64,000 bases of DNA from Larus michahellis (Eukaryota > Chordata > Aves > Charadriiformes > Laridae), in the NCBI RefSeq assembly GCF_964199755.1, contig NC_133896.1:63219142-63283141 (forward strand). The letters are read 5' to 3'. Positions 37,701-49,786 of the stretch are shown in pieces; positions within the stretch are counted from its first letter, which is position 1; each line of letters starts with the position of its first letter. The translations under genes were made by a program, and so were the position numbers. The notes under the pieces are model-generated. The model saw nothing but the letters and a program-made list of their open reading frames with translations, had not been told where the DNA came from and did no database searches.

Positions 37701-40700
37701 AGGTATTAGGAAAAAAATTCACTGTAAGAGTAGTCAAACACTGGAATAAGTGCCCAGAGAGGCTGCACGATCTTCATCCTTGCAGATAATTAAAACTCGA
37801 CTGGACAACCCCTTAGGCAACCTGACCTAAGCTGGCTCTGCCTTCAGCACAGCTCCAGAGATTCCCACCAACATAAATGATTCTTTTTCTGTAGCTGAGC
37901 ATCTTGCCTCATTCAAGTTTTATCTGGAATTTCAGTAGTTATTTCTAATGCCCCTTTCAACTTACTGTGGAAAAAGATGCTCAGCACACTTTGTTCCTTA
38001 CCACCCACAAACAACAGGAAAGCAGCATTTCCCTCAAAAATCTGCCTTCCAGTACCTAGCAGATTACATGGGAAAATAAATTACAGGTGTACCTTTGAAG
38101 TCTTAAGATATTTGCTAACTAATTGCAAGGACAAAGGGAGGGAGCTTTTCGAGATCATACAAAACTTTTAAAACTGTGATTCATTTACCTTGTGTCAGAT
38201 TGAAAACAAAGTGTCACAGTTCTTGCATATTAAAGAGATCCTCCCAACCAAATGTCAGCTTTGAAATTCTAAAGAAGCTATGAAGCACGAATTTGAAAGT
38301 CAAGCCGTCAGACCTCTACATCAGTGGCTCCCGAAGTGGTATGCAAGCACCCTATGAGGTGAGCAAGACAACACACTGGGATGCAGTAAGAAGATACTAG
38401 AACTTCTTGTCTTTTTTTAAAAAAAAGAAATTAAGTTTTACTAATATTTAACATACAGATTGACAGCAGTGTCCTCCCTCGGTCTATATGTCAGAGGGTC
38501 CCATGTACAGTATGCGCAAGGTGTCTTACCACACAGCAGGGATGACAGTGGCACCCTCACTTGTTTGTTCACTTTGAGCATATTGCAACACAATGCAGTT
38601 TGCTTGTGCCCAATTAATGGACTGACAGATTATATTATCTTGTTTTACCTAAACCAACTCTGATAAAATGAACAAGTGGCTTAAAAAGATTCCTGCAAAT
38701 AAACTGTGGACTGAAGACAATACTGACGTGAGCAAAAGCAAACAACAAGAAAATGTCAGAGCTAACGCTTCTCCTACTCCTACTATGAGCTCTTCATCAG
38801 CCACACTGCAAGGTAAAGACAATGCCAACCTAAACAGATCTGACAAGAACTTCAGGGGGAGAGGGGGAGGGAAAAAAAAAGAAAAAAAAAAGAAAATCAA
38901 GATTACCAAGACTGCTATTTGAAATATGGATTTACATCCACTATTATTAATGATGAACCTTGCCCTCAGTGTATAATGTGTCTTGAGGTATTATCTAATG
39001 ATAGTATGAAGCCACCACAATTAGCAAGACATTAAAAATCTAAACATCCAGAACATGAGGACAAACCTCTACAATTTTTTCAGAGATGTTTCAAGTCGCA
39101 TGATGCTCAACCCAGTACTTTACAAAACTTCACAATACATGTTTAGAAGCCTCTTTTGAGGCTTCTTGCATAATAGCGAAAGACAAAAAGCCCCATACCA
39201 CTGGACCACTTATTCTTCCTGCTGTGGTAAGAATGACTGAAATAACACATGGGAACAGTATGGGGACAAAGTAAAACACATTCCTTTGTCAGCAAATACT
39301 GTTGGGAAACACACAGAAAACACACTGTAGTTTTGAAGAAACAAGTATTAGAACAAATTTCACAGCATGAGAAGTTTGCTGCACAGCTGGATGAATGTAC
39401 AGATGTGTCTAACATGTCTCAGCTTCTGATATTTGCTAGATTCTGGTTTAATAATGAAATACACAAAGTAGTACTTTTTGTGAGCCACTAAAGAAAACAT
39501 GTACCCAAAGAGATATATTCTCAACAAATGACTTCATTAATACAGACAAAATGATGTGCTGGACAAGATATATTCTCAACAGTGACTTCTTTAATAAGAA
39601 CAATGTTTTATGGAAAAACTGTGCAAGTGTAACACTGAAAGAGCCACTGCATTGACTAGAATATATTAAAAAAAAAAAGATTCCAGAGTAAGTTTACAGA
39701 GATAGCACCACAGCAGAAATTCATTTATACATCCTTCATAGCAAGATATTGTAGCAAAGATGGAGCCAGAATCACACAAAGTGTCATCAATACGGTTAAT
39801 TTTATTTAAAAAAAAGAGACCTTTAAAAAGTCAAATCTTTATAACACTTTGTTATGAGATAGAGAGCAACCATGAAAGTCTTCTGTACCACACAGAGGTT
39901 TGCTGGTTATCTTGTAGTAAAGGGCTTAAAAGTTGTCAAAGATGAGTTATGCATTTTTCTTTCACAAAGCGACAAGTCTTCCAAATTGGCTGACCTTTAC
40001 CACAATGACAGATAATTTCAAAAAAAATAAAACACACTCAATCTGTTCTTTCAAGGTAAAGATGTTTTAAGAACAAGTAACTGCTTTTTGAAAGAAACTT
40101 GCAGTATGGAGACAACATTTTGAAAACAGCTGCCCCAAAACATTTCCACCATTATGCGATTTCGTTGCCAAAAATGATGCAAGTGCATCAGCTATAAAAA
40201 AAAAAAACACCCTCAAGTCTTGTACACTTGAACTTGGAAACAGAACTCTCTTACATATTTAGAAATCTTCCAAAGAGTTTTAGTGGATTTTGGACCCAAT
40301 TGTTAAAAATATAAAAATTCAACACCTTCCAATTAGTCTGCAAGAAGAGCTCATCGAGATCAAGGAAGATGGAAATTTAATAGCCAAATTTTAACAAAAA
40401 TCTTTGCATAATTGGTGGACAGGACTGAAAAATTACTATCGTGCAAGGTAAGTGCAGCCCACAATACAATTCTTCCTTTTGGATCTACATAACTTTGTGA
40501 ATTATCTTTTTCAGCTATGACAGCCATTAAAACTAAGTACTAAAATAAACTGAACTTAGAATGTGGCCTTCAAAATGCTGCATTACAAGATGTTAAACTC
40601 AGATTTTAAAAAATAATGAAGCATATTCAATCAAAATTACTGTCAGTAAAAAAATATTATTACTAATAAGGCTTTAGAGCAAAAATGGTTATGGACTGTT

Positions 40701-43700
40701 AATAAAATATTTATAAAATATTGTTTATTCCATCTTTATTATGTATTTTTTAAATTATTATTTTTGTGTATGTTTTATAATGTACACGAGTAGTATATAT
40801 CCATAGTCTATAAATAAATATATATTGGGAGTGCTCAAAAGTTTTTTACTGATGGTGTGTGAGATCAAAATTTTGGAGAGCACTGGTCTACATCACCAAA
40901 AAAGCAACACTGGCAGATAGAAGGCTTCTTTTTGTTATCTTTCTTAAACAAAGTAACCATATATTAAATATGAAAGTAAAACTAACTCTGAACTACCATA
41001 TGAAGTCATGATGCGAATATTTCATCATGCATTACAGCTGCAACAAGACAGAATGTTAGAACTCCTGATAATTTTTAATAAAGTGAACCTAAGACAATGC
41101 AAACACCCCTACTCCTTTGTAAAGCTTTGCTACGTTAGGAAAGCATCCCTTTCACACTTTTTTTCTTTTTAAGAATTTCAGGGGTGTAGGTTAAACTCAT
41201 ACTATATTTTCATGATGTACAGCCATTTTGTACAGGCAGCATTTTAGAACCTACATGACTACACTCCAGCTACTTTTTCAAAATGGCAGTTCAAGAGACA
41301 GAGAAGCAATTCCTGAAGACACACGCGCAATCAGGGGAAAAAGAAAAAACTCTTACCTGTTCAGGCTTTCATGACCACTTACCAAATGAACTCAGTTCCA
41401 TCAGTTCAGCTAGCCTGAATGTAGCCTCAGATTTCTATTAAATCATCTACTCATGTTATTAATAAACAAAACCCACCCCATACCCTGACAACAAGAACTT
41501 TTATGAAAACTAGTTTTTTTGCCTTGCCTTTGCTTATTTATTTGCAAAGCAAAGCAAACACTATAGTATTTACCAAAAGAAGGCAGTTTGTGAAAAGAAT
41601 CTATTTTTATATATTTCTGAAGTTGCAACAGAAGAGGAGAACACTTGTAAGATTTATTGCCTCTCTGTGAGCTCTCTACTCGGGGACTCAGAGTGAAATT
41701 ACTCCCCTACAGGATGGTCAACGGCATTTCTTTACCTGCAGCGATCTCCGTAAGCACAGCATCCTCGCTGGTAATACCTGCACACCATGACAGACTGACT
41801 CGTGGAGAGGTCATGGGAGTAGCGACAGTTGTCTCCTTCCTTGCAAACTCCATGCATGAAATATCTGTAAGACAGAAGATTACTGTGAATTAAGTAGAAG
41901 CACTGAAGCTGTAAACCGAGTATTTGGATAATGAGTTATTCTATAAATCAAGGTATGCTGAATTAAGAACACCACTAATGACTCATGGGACCACATCCCA
42001 GTATAAACATACAAATAAGAACGTCTGAAAAAACATGAAGCCTTAACTATTCAAGCGAACTGCACCTCACATTTAGGGACTTTTACACTTACAAAAGCCT
42101 GAAAAAACCTGCAAAGCAAACTTTATCCTGGGCTATAACACCAAAGGGAAAGAATCTTGGACAAAGCAGATAGGAGCTACAAGTAAAATTTGTCCCTGTG
42201 TTCTGATACCAACGGAAACCACGACCGAAGCCCACCACCGAATCCAAGAATCAAAATCAGCCATACCCTAAACAAGTTTCCTGAGGGCTTAAATCTATTT
42301 GACTTTGTAAATAATTCAATCAAAAGTAATTTCCTCTCCAAGTATGTAAAGACATGCTTGTGATGGATAATCACATCTGACAAAACATACATATTAGTTT
42401 TTGCCGTAGGAGCCAAATAATCAGTAGAAGCACCCAGCTTCAATACTGTGCTGCCTGTCTTGAAAGAATTGTAGAGTTTCAAAGCTTTTGAGGATAATTT
42501 ACTAAATTTTAGCATGTCAAGTCATGCAAGTTTAATTGAGCATCCTCAAATTCAGCTATTCGAGAAAACTGAACATTGATTTTTCCATTTAGTTTAAGTT
42601 TTAACCTAGAAGACACAAGCATCTTTAAATTTAAGGCACTGTAACTATTCAGGCTCAATACGTTCACATCAAAACCACAACTGACAGTACAAGTACATCT
42701 TTCCTAATCAAGATAGAAGTACTAGCCAAGAAAAAACAAAAAAAAAACCAACAAAAAACCCCGCACCAAACCAGTCATGTAAGAACTGAATCCATCAACA
42801 CATTTACCAACACTTCAGCTTAGAAAGAGAAGCACTGGGCCCCAAATACCAAGTTGCAAACTCTGAATTCCTTGGAAATATCAAGACCTGGTAAACACAA
42901 AAAAAAATTGTTCAGGTTTAGGTCTCATACAAATTCTTTGCTTGCCTGTAAAACACCACTTGAGGGAAGCTTGAGAAGCAGATTATACCCTTCTAAGCCT
43001 ATCTTGCTGCTGAAAGGGGCAGCCCTGCCCTCCTCCTCTTACACACTTTCACCACTTTGCATTGGTACTACCACACCTACGCAGCCAGCAGAACCAGGTC
43101 CTCCAACCAGCTGACAGCACAGACACACAGCAGTACAGCCAGCACAAGAGACAGCAGGATCGTCTTTCAGCAGCCCAAACTAAGATTAGGATAGCTCTTC
43201 ACAAAACGGCATGTTCAAGTCGATATTCCTTAACTTAAAAGGTGGCAAGCTGTTAAATTGCATGAAGTCCTGCATAGGTACTTGGTCTGCTAGATTTTTA
43301 AGCAGTCAGATAAATCAAAGTGAACAATTCACCAAAGGACATAAGCAGAGCTACATTTGTAATTCAGTACTAGGAATATATTAAAACTTGAGATGAGTCT
43401 TAAGAGGGCTGATAACCCACCACGTGCAAAACCAGTGGTGTATTCAAGGTACTATGAACAAAAAATCTGAAGTGGTTTTATAAACCACCGTCTGACACTT
43501 GTCATCAGTCTGCAACTCACACTCAAAACAATCACCTGTCTGTACACTGCAGCCTCATAGTAACCAGAAAAGAAATGTGGTCCTACATAAAAATTAGGTG
43601 GTGTAAGAGCAGATGAGGCTCTGTAGGACATTCTCCCCAGAGAGATGAGTACCCAAGTCAGGTTTGCCAGCTGGCTGAACAAAAAGCTATGCCAGCACAC

Positions 43701-46700
43701 ACTAGGGGTGTTGCAAAAACACAACAAAAAACCCACACTCCAAAACCAGCTCTCTGGACTAGGGGTGAGGAGAAGGAAAGGAAAAAAAAACCACACCAAA
43801 AACCCATCAGAAACACACACCTCCCAACTCAAGATCACAACACACCCACAGACAAACCCACCTCAAAGCCAAAAATCCACAAACTCGTGGAACCAGAACA
43901 TAACTGGAATTTCTGGCTTGTTTTAAGAAATGGGAGTCACACCAAGAGGGTAAAAAATAATTCAGGTTGTTAAACGTTTGTTCTTTAACAACTGTTATCT
44001 CCACCCTTTGCTTATTTCCACACAGCATTGCTTCCCCCATGTGTTGGGGCATGCAATTTCATAGCCACCTGCTGACTCAGATCAGGAAACAGCTTCAGAT
44101 GCAACCTGACATTCCTTTTGCTGCCCCCATGGCTATTTTTAATCTAGATCAGATCACTGCTCAGCCCCACTGCTACTTAAGCCAACAAAGTGTTGGCACA
44201 CCATTACGACTGAAATAAGTGACTAAGAGAAAGGCACCAGCCTGAAGCGAGGATTTCTGTTAAAAAGTACTTGGTCAACATAACTTATACTAAATACATA
44301 GGCCTCAAAACTAGGCCCTCCCACTGCTTGTTAGACAGAGGAAATGGAGCTTCAAGTCCCTTTCTTTCTATCCCAGCTCATGTTAGAAAACCCTCTGCAA
44401 ACAAAAATTCTGTATAATTCTGAAAATTTTCACAATTCATCACATCAAGATGGTAGGCTATAAAGGGGGGGAAAAAAACCCAAACCTGAAACACTCCCAA
44501 GCTCAATTTAATTCACATGTCACTTTTAAAGGCCTGCAATCCAACACAGCAAACTCACCATCATTTGAACAAGAGGACTGGGGTGGGAAGAGAAAAATGT
44601 ATTTCTCTAAGGATTATACCAACTTCTTCCCCCCGACAAGAGGTAAGATTCTAACAGGTAAGAATTTAACATTTTACATATAAAACTGCAGTGCTTGGCT
44701 AAGATATGCTTTGGTCATGTTGAAAAAATTTTTGGTGAAAGGTAACACGACTTCTGTTGGAGAGACCTTTACACACACAGAGTATTCAATTTAACTGTAA
44801 CTTTACACAACAGCAATACCAGCCTCGTTTCTTGTTACAGGAAAAAAGGATCCTTAAAACTGAGAAATACATGAGTTACCTGCCTCACTTAGCGACACTT
44901 AGAAGGATATCCAAAATTTGTGTTCTGTCAAGTACTCAGAGAATACATATCACTTCATCTGAAAAAGTAAAGCTAGATCAAGACGAGTATGTAACTGAAT
45001 TTTCTCTGACTGTCTATGGTGCTGTCATCCAAAAAGCACTTATTCTGGCAGCAGTGCTCTCTGTCTGTCTTATTCAGATATACTAGCATAACTTGGTGAG
45101 CTGCATGGGGAACCAGACCAGAGAACTCACTGTGCTCCAAACCCAAAGCATCTCCCCAGTTTGGTTCATTGCATGACTGCACAAAACATGAGTGATACCA
45201 AGATACGGAACCACCCAGAAGTAATAATTGCCTGCACTGGCATTTTATCACTGAAAAATGTTTCAATTCATGTCTAGTTATGGATGCCTTGATCAAAATA
45301 GCACATCTTGATTTTCATGGGGTACTTAAGGTCATAGAGATCAGGCTTTGCACACCCAAAAGCCTCAAGTTGTAGCCAAGATCCAGTGGGCATTTTTTGG
45401 AAACGTACAGAGAAAACACTGGTCCAAGGCCACAAAGCTAATCATGTCTCCAACTCCCTGGAACTCCAACTGGTGTAGAGATGTTACAAGTGCTACTATT
45501 AATTTACTAGAATACTTAAAATTTTCAAGTTTATCCAGGTTTCAACAACTTTGATTTCCATAATGCTTTAAAGTATAATAATCTACCAAAGATTTTGGTT
45601 TCCACTGCTAGAATATTACTTCTATTACTTGCCATAAGCTGGACAAGAAGAATTTGCAATGCCTTTATCAAAAGGACAATGCAGTGTTAAACACATATAA
45701 GTACAGTCCAAAATCCTGAATATGCACCAGCTTCTTTCAGATGCTTCCTTCAATATATTAAGTCTTTAACCCTGTAATCCTATTAGTCAAATCAATACAC
45801 AATATTTCTTTCCATAGCTTTTGAAGCTTGCAATGAGTTTGCTTATTCAGGTGTGGTTTGTTCTTTACTTAAGACTCACTTAATTCTGCTTTCAGGTAAC
45901 CCCATTTCATTTATTAAACTACTGGTTTTGCTGAATTAGAAAGTCACACCTGGCAACAGACCTCCTTCAAAAACTGAGACACTGCCATGACTGGCAGACA
46001 GGGAACTTCAGGATAATGACTGCAGTCATTAGCTTCTTCAGGTGCCATACAGAGACTGAGAATTCTCAAGGAAGAGACTAGGCAGGCTGTTCTAGCACAG
46101 CACGTGGGCGTTCAGCCACGTGAGTGGCTGACGAAATTCTACATAAGTTAATAACCTTAACAAAAAGGAAAATAAAAAAAAAGAAAAAGTAGGTCTTAAT
46201 AGCATTTATCTTCTTGTCTCTTCTTCTCCATAACCTCCTTCAGCAAGAAGCTAGTGGGGGACCCAGAAGAGAGCAGCTAAGAAAGGGGCAATAAAGGTGG
46301 GCTTTTAAGAGGTTTGCACTCCACATCATATCACTAGTGTTGCCCTGAATTAAGGAGGCATATTTTACTGATAAAGATTCTTCACATTAAAAGACAGATA
46401 AATGCCTGATCTAGGTTTTCAGAAAGAACAAAGATACAAACACGTAGACAACTCACAAAATACACCAATTAGTTGCTAAGGGTTTTGTTTATGTTCAGTT
46501 ATTAAACAAACAACTTAAATGTAATCTATTTACATCAACTTGATGACCTTAACTATTATTGCATGACATCTGGAAAGCACAAATATCCGGAGCTAACAGC
46601 ATCAAGTCTTTAGAAGAAAAGCATTGGCTGTACCACTGCTCAATAAAACCACATATTCATCTGAAACTGTAAGGGCAGAGGAACTTGGTAAGGACCACCA

Positions 46701-49700
46701 TTCTTTTTCTTACTTCAAACGTATCAATAACAAAAAGGATCAAAATATTAAATAAGAATTAGTTACAAAGTAAATGTTTATTCCCCTGTGGTTTATTCCA
46801 GATTAAAATATTATAAATTATTACACACCAGAAAAGCCTTGAAAACTGCTAAACCGTAGAAGAAACACAAGAAAATTGTTTTTCATCATCTCTTAAGGAA
46901 CACGATGAATTCCTACATTTCACTGTGAGACTTCTAAACTTTAGCTGCTAGAAAAGCAGAAGGGCAACATCTGCAAAACTAGACGTCTAGCAGAAATCAA
47001 AGTCCTTCATCTTAGTCATTGCATCTCTCATTCTCCGATATCAATCATCCATCCTAAGGATATCACACTGGCATAATAAAATTCATTAGCCAACCAATTT
47101 ATCATATCACCTATTCAAAGGAGCAGCAAGAACATATTCTACCAGTTATAAAACTTCCAATTCTATTCCTTAGCCAACCATGAAGCGCAAAGCACTTCTA
47201 CTGAAGAGACTACTATCTCCCAGAAGTTTTTCAGACAGCATTTACTGCCACCCATATGACGATTCAAGTAAATACAGCCTAGAAACCAACAGTATTGTGC
47301 AGAACCACTCAAAACAGGAACTGCTCTACCTACTATATTAAAAACCTGCATTTTGAAGCTTAAGCTCTTCATCTCACAGTTAAATCCTCAAGCTCATTTA
47401 TGAAGGTAAAACAGGATTTAATAGTAAGAAATGTGTTTTCTTGAATATGAATACATCCTATTGAAAACGAACTTAGAAAAACAAAATTCTTATCATACAT
47501 TCCCAGAAGCTCAAGTCGAAATTGTTAATTTCACTTCAAAGTCTAAGGAAAGCTAGTCTGCCTGAAATTTTGAATGGTCCACTAAAAATAAACAAGTAAA
47601 TGAGCAAGCAATGAGGTAACTGTGAGGATTAGTTAAAAAGAACTTTAGTTAAAAAGAACTAAGAATGGGGAGAGGTTCATTAGTTCCAAAGCTGAGACCT
47701 CATTTTTATTTAAGATCACATTAAAGCACATTAACTGTTACAAAAGAGTAGCTTTAACTTCCCACTAGTCCTGAGCGTTTGTAAATAAATATATTCATTA
47801 GACAGACTCAGTGCACTGCATGACACTGGTGAACTTGACTGCTTCTGTACAACGGCAGTCCCTGTCTTCAATAAATTGATTGATTGTGTCTGTTACCTGA
47901 GAAGAGAGATGTGTATATCTCTCTCCCCAATCCATTTCACCTAATTGCTCCTTTCGATCTTCAGAAATGAGGCAATCTGTATAGAGGGAGCACTAACCTA
48001 TACCCTTGCAGCTCACTTAAAAGCTGAGCTAAGCATCATTCCGGCCATTTCCTCATCACTGGCCCAGGTTTAACTACCACGCATCAAATATTAACCCGGT
48101 TATTCACAAGCAGAACTCTTTGTGTGCAGAAGTACTCAGAGAGAGCTGAGAAACAGTGCTTCTCAAATGGACGCGTTAACAGTGCATTAACCAAAATAAA
48201 CAGTTCTCAACTGTTAACTGGAATGCTTTAAATACTGCAGGGCATACTTAACAGCACAGAAGAGAGACACGGCAAGCAAACTGTGAAAGCCAGGGGACGG
48301 TTCTTAATACTGCTATTTGAATCTGCAACTGTCCCAAATGGAAAAATATATGAGGAAGATACAGATCTCACATCAAGATCTAGAGCCTCTTCCTTTCTGC
48401 CCAACAGACGTTCTTTTTTTCTTCCAAGTGATAATGTATTTGCCCAGAAACACATTCAAGTTAAGCATAATTTACAGCTTTATTTAAATAAAAAAAACAC
48501 AATAATTTAAAGAAAAAAGAATCAGGAGATGCTCCTGGATGCGAATATTGGATCACCACTTGCTTTCATATAAACTGACTAAAATATATCTATATTCACA
48601 AAACTGTTTTACATTCCTTTAAGCCTGCAAACAGGCCGGCAGTGTAAGTTTAAAAATAGTCGACCTGGCAAGCTCTGCAATATGCAGCATGATTTGCATA
48701 ATCCCATATAAAAGATTTCTCAGAAATACAGTTTAAAGGAAACTACAAATAGAAAATGACGCAGCATACAGAATCTTAACGTAACACAAATAGCAGCACC
48801 CCTCACGTTTTGCAGTCTACTGTGACTTATTCCCGTTCTCTGGCTTAATAAATAATTGCCTTATCAATCACGAATTCATTCCCACTTTTAACTTTTTATT
48901 CAAATGGACAAGAACTTAAATCATTTTGTATTTCCTGCTCTATCGTATTTTCTGGAACGCGGCTACAGCACTTCCATTCTACAGCCTCCTTCACACCAAT
49001 CACTGCAGACGTACTTTCATACAATAACCAGTGACCCACGGCACCCTCACAAGGAGCCAGTAATGCTGCTCCCAAACTCCGCCGGCATGGCAACGGGACG
49101 GTGGCCACACGCCATCTGCACGGCGGAGCCACAGGGAACACACCCTCCCGTAAGGCAGGGGCAGAAGAAAGGTCGCCGCCTGCACCACCACCCCCCCGCC
49201 CGCGGGCCTGGCTCCGGCACGCTGGGCCCGACTCCGCCTCGCTAGGCCCGGAGCGCTCTCGTCGCCGGCCGGCACTTCCCGCAACGGGCCGCCGCCGCCC
49301 GGGCCGCACTACAACCCCCACAAGGCCCGCCACCGTGCCCGGTTTCCGCCGGGCGCCGCCGCAGGGCGCGGCGCGGCCGGGCCAGCTGCGCAGTTTGCCG
49401 CAGGCCTCCCCCGGGGGCGCCGGGCGGGGCGGGGGGGGGGGGGGGGGGGGAAGGGGGGCGCTGCGGCCGCGCGCTGCGCGTACGTGACTGGAGGGGGAGG
49501 GGAGGGGAGCGGCGCTGAGGGAAAAGGGCCGCGGGGGAAGGGGGGGGGGCGGGAGGGCGTGAAGGGCGACCGCGACCGCCCTTCCTCCCACTCCCACTAC
49601 GGACAGCGCGTACCTGCAAGTGACCTGCTTGGTCCAGCCGCCTCCTCCCGGCCCCGCGACGGGCGGCGGCACCGCTGCGAAGTCGAAGGCCGCGGCCGTC

Positions 49701-49786
49701 GCTCCCGCCGCCGCCGCGGCGGCGGATGTTCCCAGAGCAGCCGCCGCGGCGCCCGCCGTTGTTCCCAGAGCCACCGCCTCCGCCAT
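28563..49786 (-). CDS. MKRN1: MKRN1 makorin RING E3 ubiquitin ligase, complete (eight coding exons)
   Basis: RING-type E3 ligase and RNA-binding protein; human MKRN1 ubiquitinates TERT, p53, p21, FADD and others and binds poly(A)-binding protein. Exons 49786-49614, 41864-41736, 37207-36981, 31524-31289, 30798-30584, 29896-29786, 29337-29199 and 28775-28563 join in frame into 480 residues (human 482). Seen: Ala-rich head (1-50); C3H1 fingers C57/C65/C71/H75, C86/C94/C100/H104, C212/C220/C226/H230 and C368/C378/C384/H388; makorin Cys-His segment about 231-257; C3HC4 RING C279/C282/C303/H305/C308/C311/C329/C332; PAM2-like [12 protein letters not shown] at 159-170; acidic tail ending DLDL. All expected metal ligands are present. 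The ATG is fixed by an in-frame TAA three codons upstream. Intron 2 carries a hAT transposon. Convergent with RAB19, divergent from the PsuG homologue. Confidence 0.98.
29199..29337 (-). CDS. MKRN1: MKRN1 exon 7, C3H1 finger 4
   Basis: 139 bp, residues 364-410. [17 protein letters not shown], then FYKH, forms the fourth finger. Donor CGG|GTCAGT. Confidence 0.98.
29786..29896 (-). CDS. MKRN1: MKRN1 exon 6, end of RING
   Basis: 111 bp, residues 327-363 plus two bases. [18 protein letters not shown] supplies the last two RING cysteines (329, 332). Acceptor CCCCAG|G, donor GAG|GTATGA. Confidence 0.98.
30584..30798 (-). CDS. MKRN1: MKRN1 exon 5, RING finger
   Basis: 215 bp, residues 256-326 plus two bases. 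It holds [19 protein letters not shown] and the [14 protein letters not shown] core of the RING. Acceptor TTTTCAG|T; donor AA|GTGAGG. Confidence 0.98.
31289..31524 (-). CDS. MKRN1: MKRN1 exon 4, C3H1 finger 3 and Cys-His segment
   Basis: 236 bp, residues 177-255. [16 protein letters not shown] forms finger 3, followed by the makorin-specific [11 protein letters not shown] and AAQRSQHIK. Donor AAG|GTAGGA. Confidence 0.97.
31525..36980 (-). other. MKRN1 intron 3
   Basis: 5.5 kb between exons 3 and 4. It contains a CR1 3' fragment at about 35400-35815 and an A-rich/CA-rich patch at 33656-33719. Otherwise I see nothing. Confidence 0.7.
35400..35815 (+). repeat. CR1 LINE 3'-end fragment in MKRN1 intron 3
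   Basis: Plus-strand match to CR1 3' ends: GTGGAGGGCCACCCAG, GACTGAGGAAACTGGACTTG-TTCAGC, GCAACCTGACGTAGCTGA, CCCTTCCAAACTAAATTATT and a terminal TTCTATTCTGATT. Diverged; borders approximate. Confidence 0.85.
36981..37207 (-). CDS. MKRN1: MKRN1 exon 3, acidic linker and PAM2-like motif
   Basis: 227 bp, residues 101-176 plus one base. YEH completes finger 2. Then comes an acidic linker more Glu/Asp-rich than I recall for human, and [18 protein letters not shown], the conserved poly(A)-binding-protein interaction segment. Confidence 0.96.
37735..37885 (+). repeat. CR1 LINE 3'-end fragment in MKRN1 intron 2
   Basis: CTGGAATAAGTGCCCAGAGA and GGCTGCACGATCTTCATCCT, then ACTCGACTGGACAACCCCTT and GGCAACCTGACCTAAGCTGG, match the CR1 3' end. 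It is truncated and old, about 440 bp left of the hAT element. Confidence 0.8.
38668..40620 (+). pseudogene. Broken hAT transposase (ZBED5/SCAND3-like)
   Basis: Recognisable plus-strand pieces in order are MNKWLKK start at 38668, Lys-rich segment to about 38900, a BED-type finger near 38925-39045 (CPQC...CLEVL...ARH then KSKHPEH), [30 protein letters not shown] near 39380-39450, and [16 protein letters not shown] near 39880-39935, all family landmarks of hAT transposases close to domesticated ZBED5/SCAND3. The chain is cut by a frame change near 38920 and in-frame stops (after ARH, after TIHV and later), so it is a dead copy. No intact domesticated gene is present here. Confidence 0.88.
39511..39597. 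repeat. Internal duplication within the hAT element
   Basis: GATATATTCTCAACA followed by TGACTTC and TTAAT occurs at about 39512-39540 and again at about 39567-39595. The spacing is near 56 bp. It lies in the transposase reading region and helps to break the frame. Confidence 0.75.
41736..41864 (-). CDS. MKRN1: MKRN1 exon 2, C3H1 fingers 1 and 2
   Basis: 129 bp, residues 58-100 plus two bases. [17 protein letters not shown] completes finger 1, and [15 protein letters not shown] forms finger 2. Human has one fewer Cys in the second loop (CIYGD), so the CC pair is a small local difference. Confidence 0.97.
41865..49613 (-). other. MKRN1 intron 1
   Basis: 7.7 kb intron. AT-moderate for most of its length, turning CpG-rich from about 49050 towards exon 1. 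It carries A/C-rich patches (42730-42760, 43725-43870), a short tandem TAGTTAAAAAGAACT at about 47632-47662 and the G20 run at 49431-49450. No CR1 or coding exon recognised. Confidence 0.65.
49431..49450 (+). repeat. Run of twenty G in MKRN1 intron 1
   Basis: Twenty consecutive G on the plus strand within a longer G-rich block (49412-49457 and 49490-49556), about 165 bp downstream of the exon 1 donor in MKRN1 sense. Since MKRN1 is on the minus strand, its transcript carries C here. The exact count may be a sequencing artefact. Confidence 0.9.
49614..49786 (-). CDS. MKRN1: MKRN1 exon 1
   Basis: 173 coding bases, residues 1-57 plus two bases of Arg58. Met-Ala-Glu-Ala start, Ala runs, a Gly-rich hinge, then WTKQVTC, where Cys57 is the first ligand of finger 1. 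Donor TGCAG|GTACGC. GC-rich throughout. Confidence 0.95.

Larger units (their letters stand above)
38322..40885 (+). mobile_element. hAT superfamily DNA transposon, degenerate but with both ends
   Basis: A 2564-bp element begins CAGTGGCTCCCGAA and ends so that its minus strand reads CAGTGCTCTCCAAA, imperfect terminal inverted repeats of the hAT-Charlie type. The flanks are CTCTACAT (38314-38321) and GTCTACAT (40886-40893), an 8-bp duplication with one mismatch, the size made by hAT transposases. The interior reads on the plus strand as a broken BED-finger/hAT transposase. It lies in MKRN1 intron 2 in the opposite sense to the gene. It cannot move by itself because its frame is interrupted. 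Confidence 0.92.

Noticed and set aside
48896-49613. Continuation of the 296-codon frame beyond MKRN1 exon 1
   Set aside because: Only the first 57 codons are exon 1; the rest is intron 1 read through, after a consensus donor at 49614 and with the next exon joining in frame.
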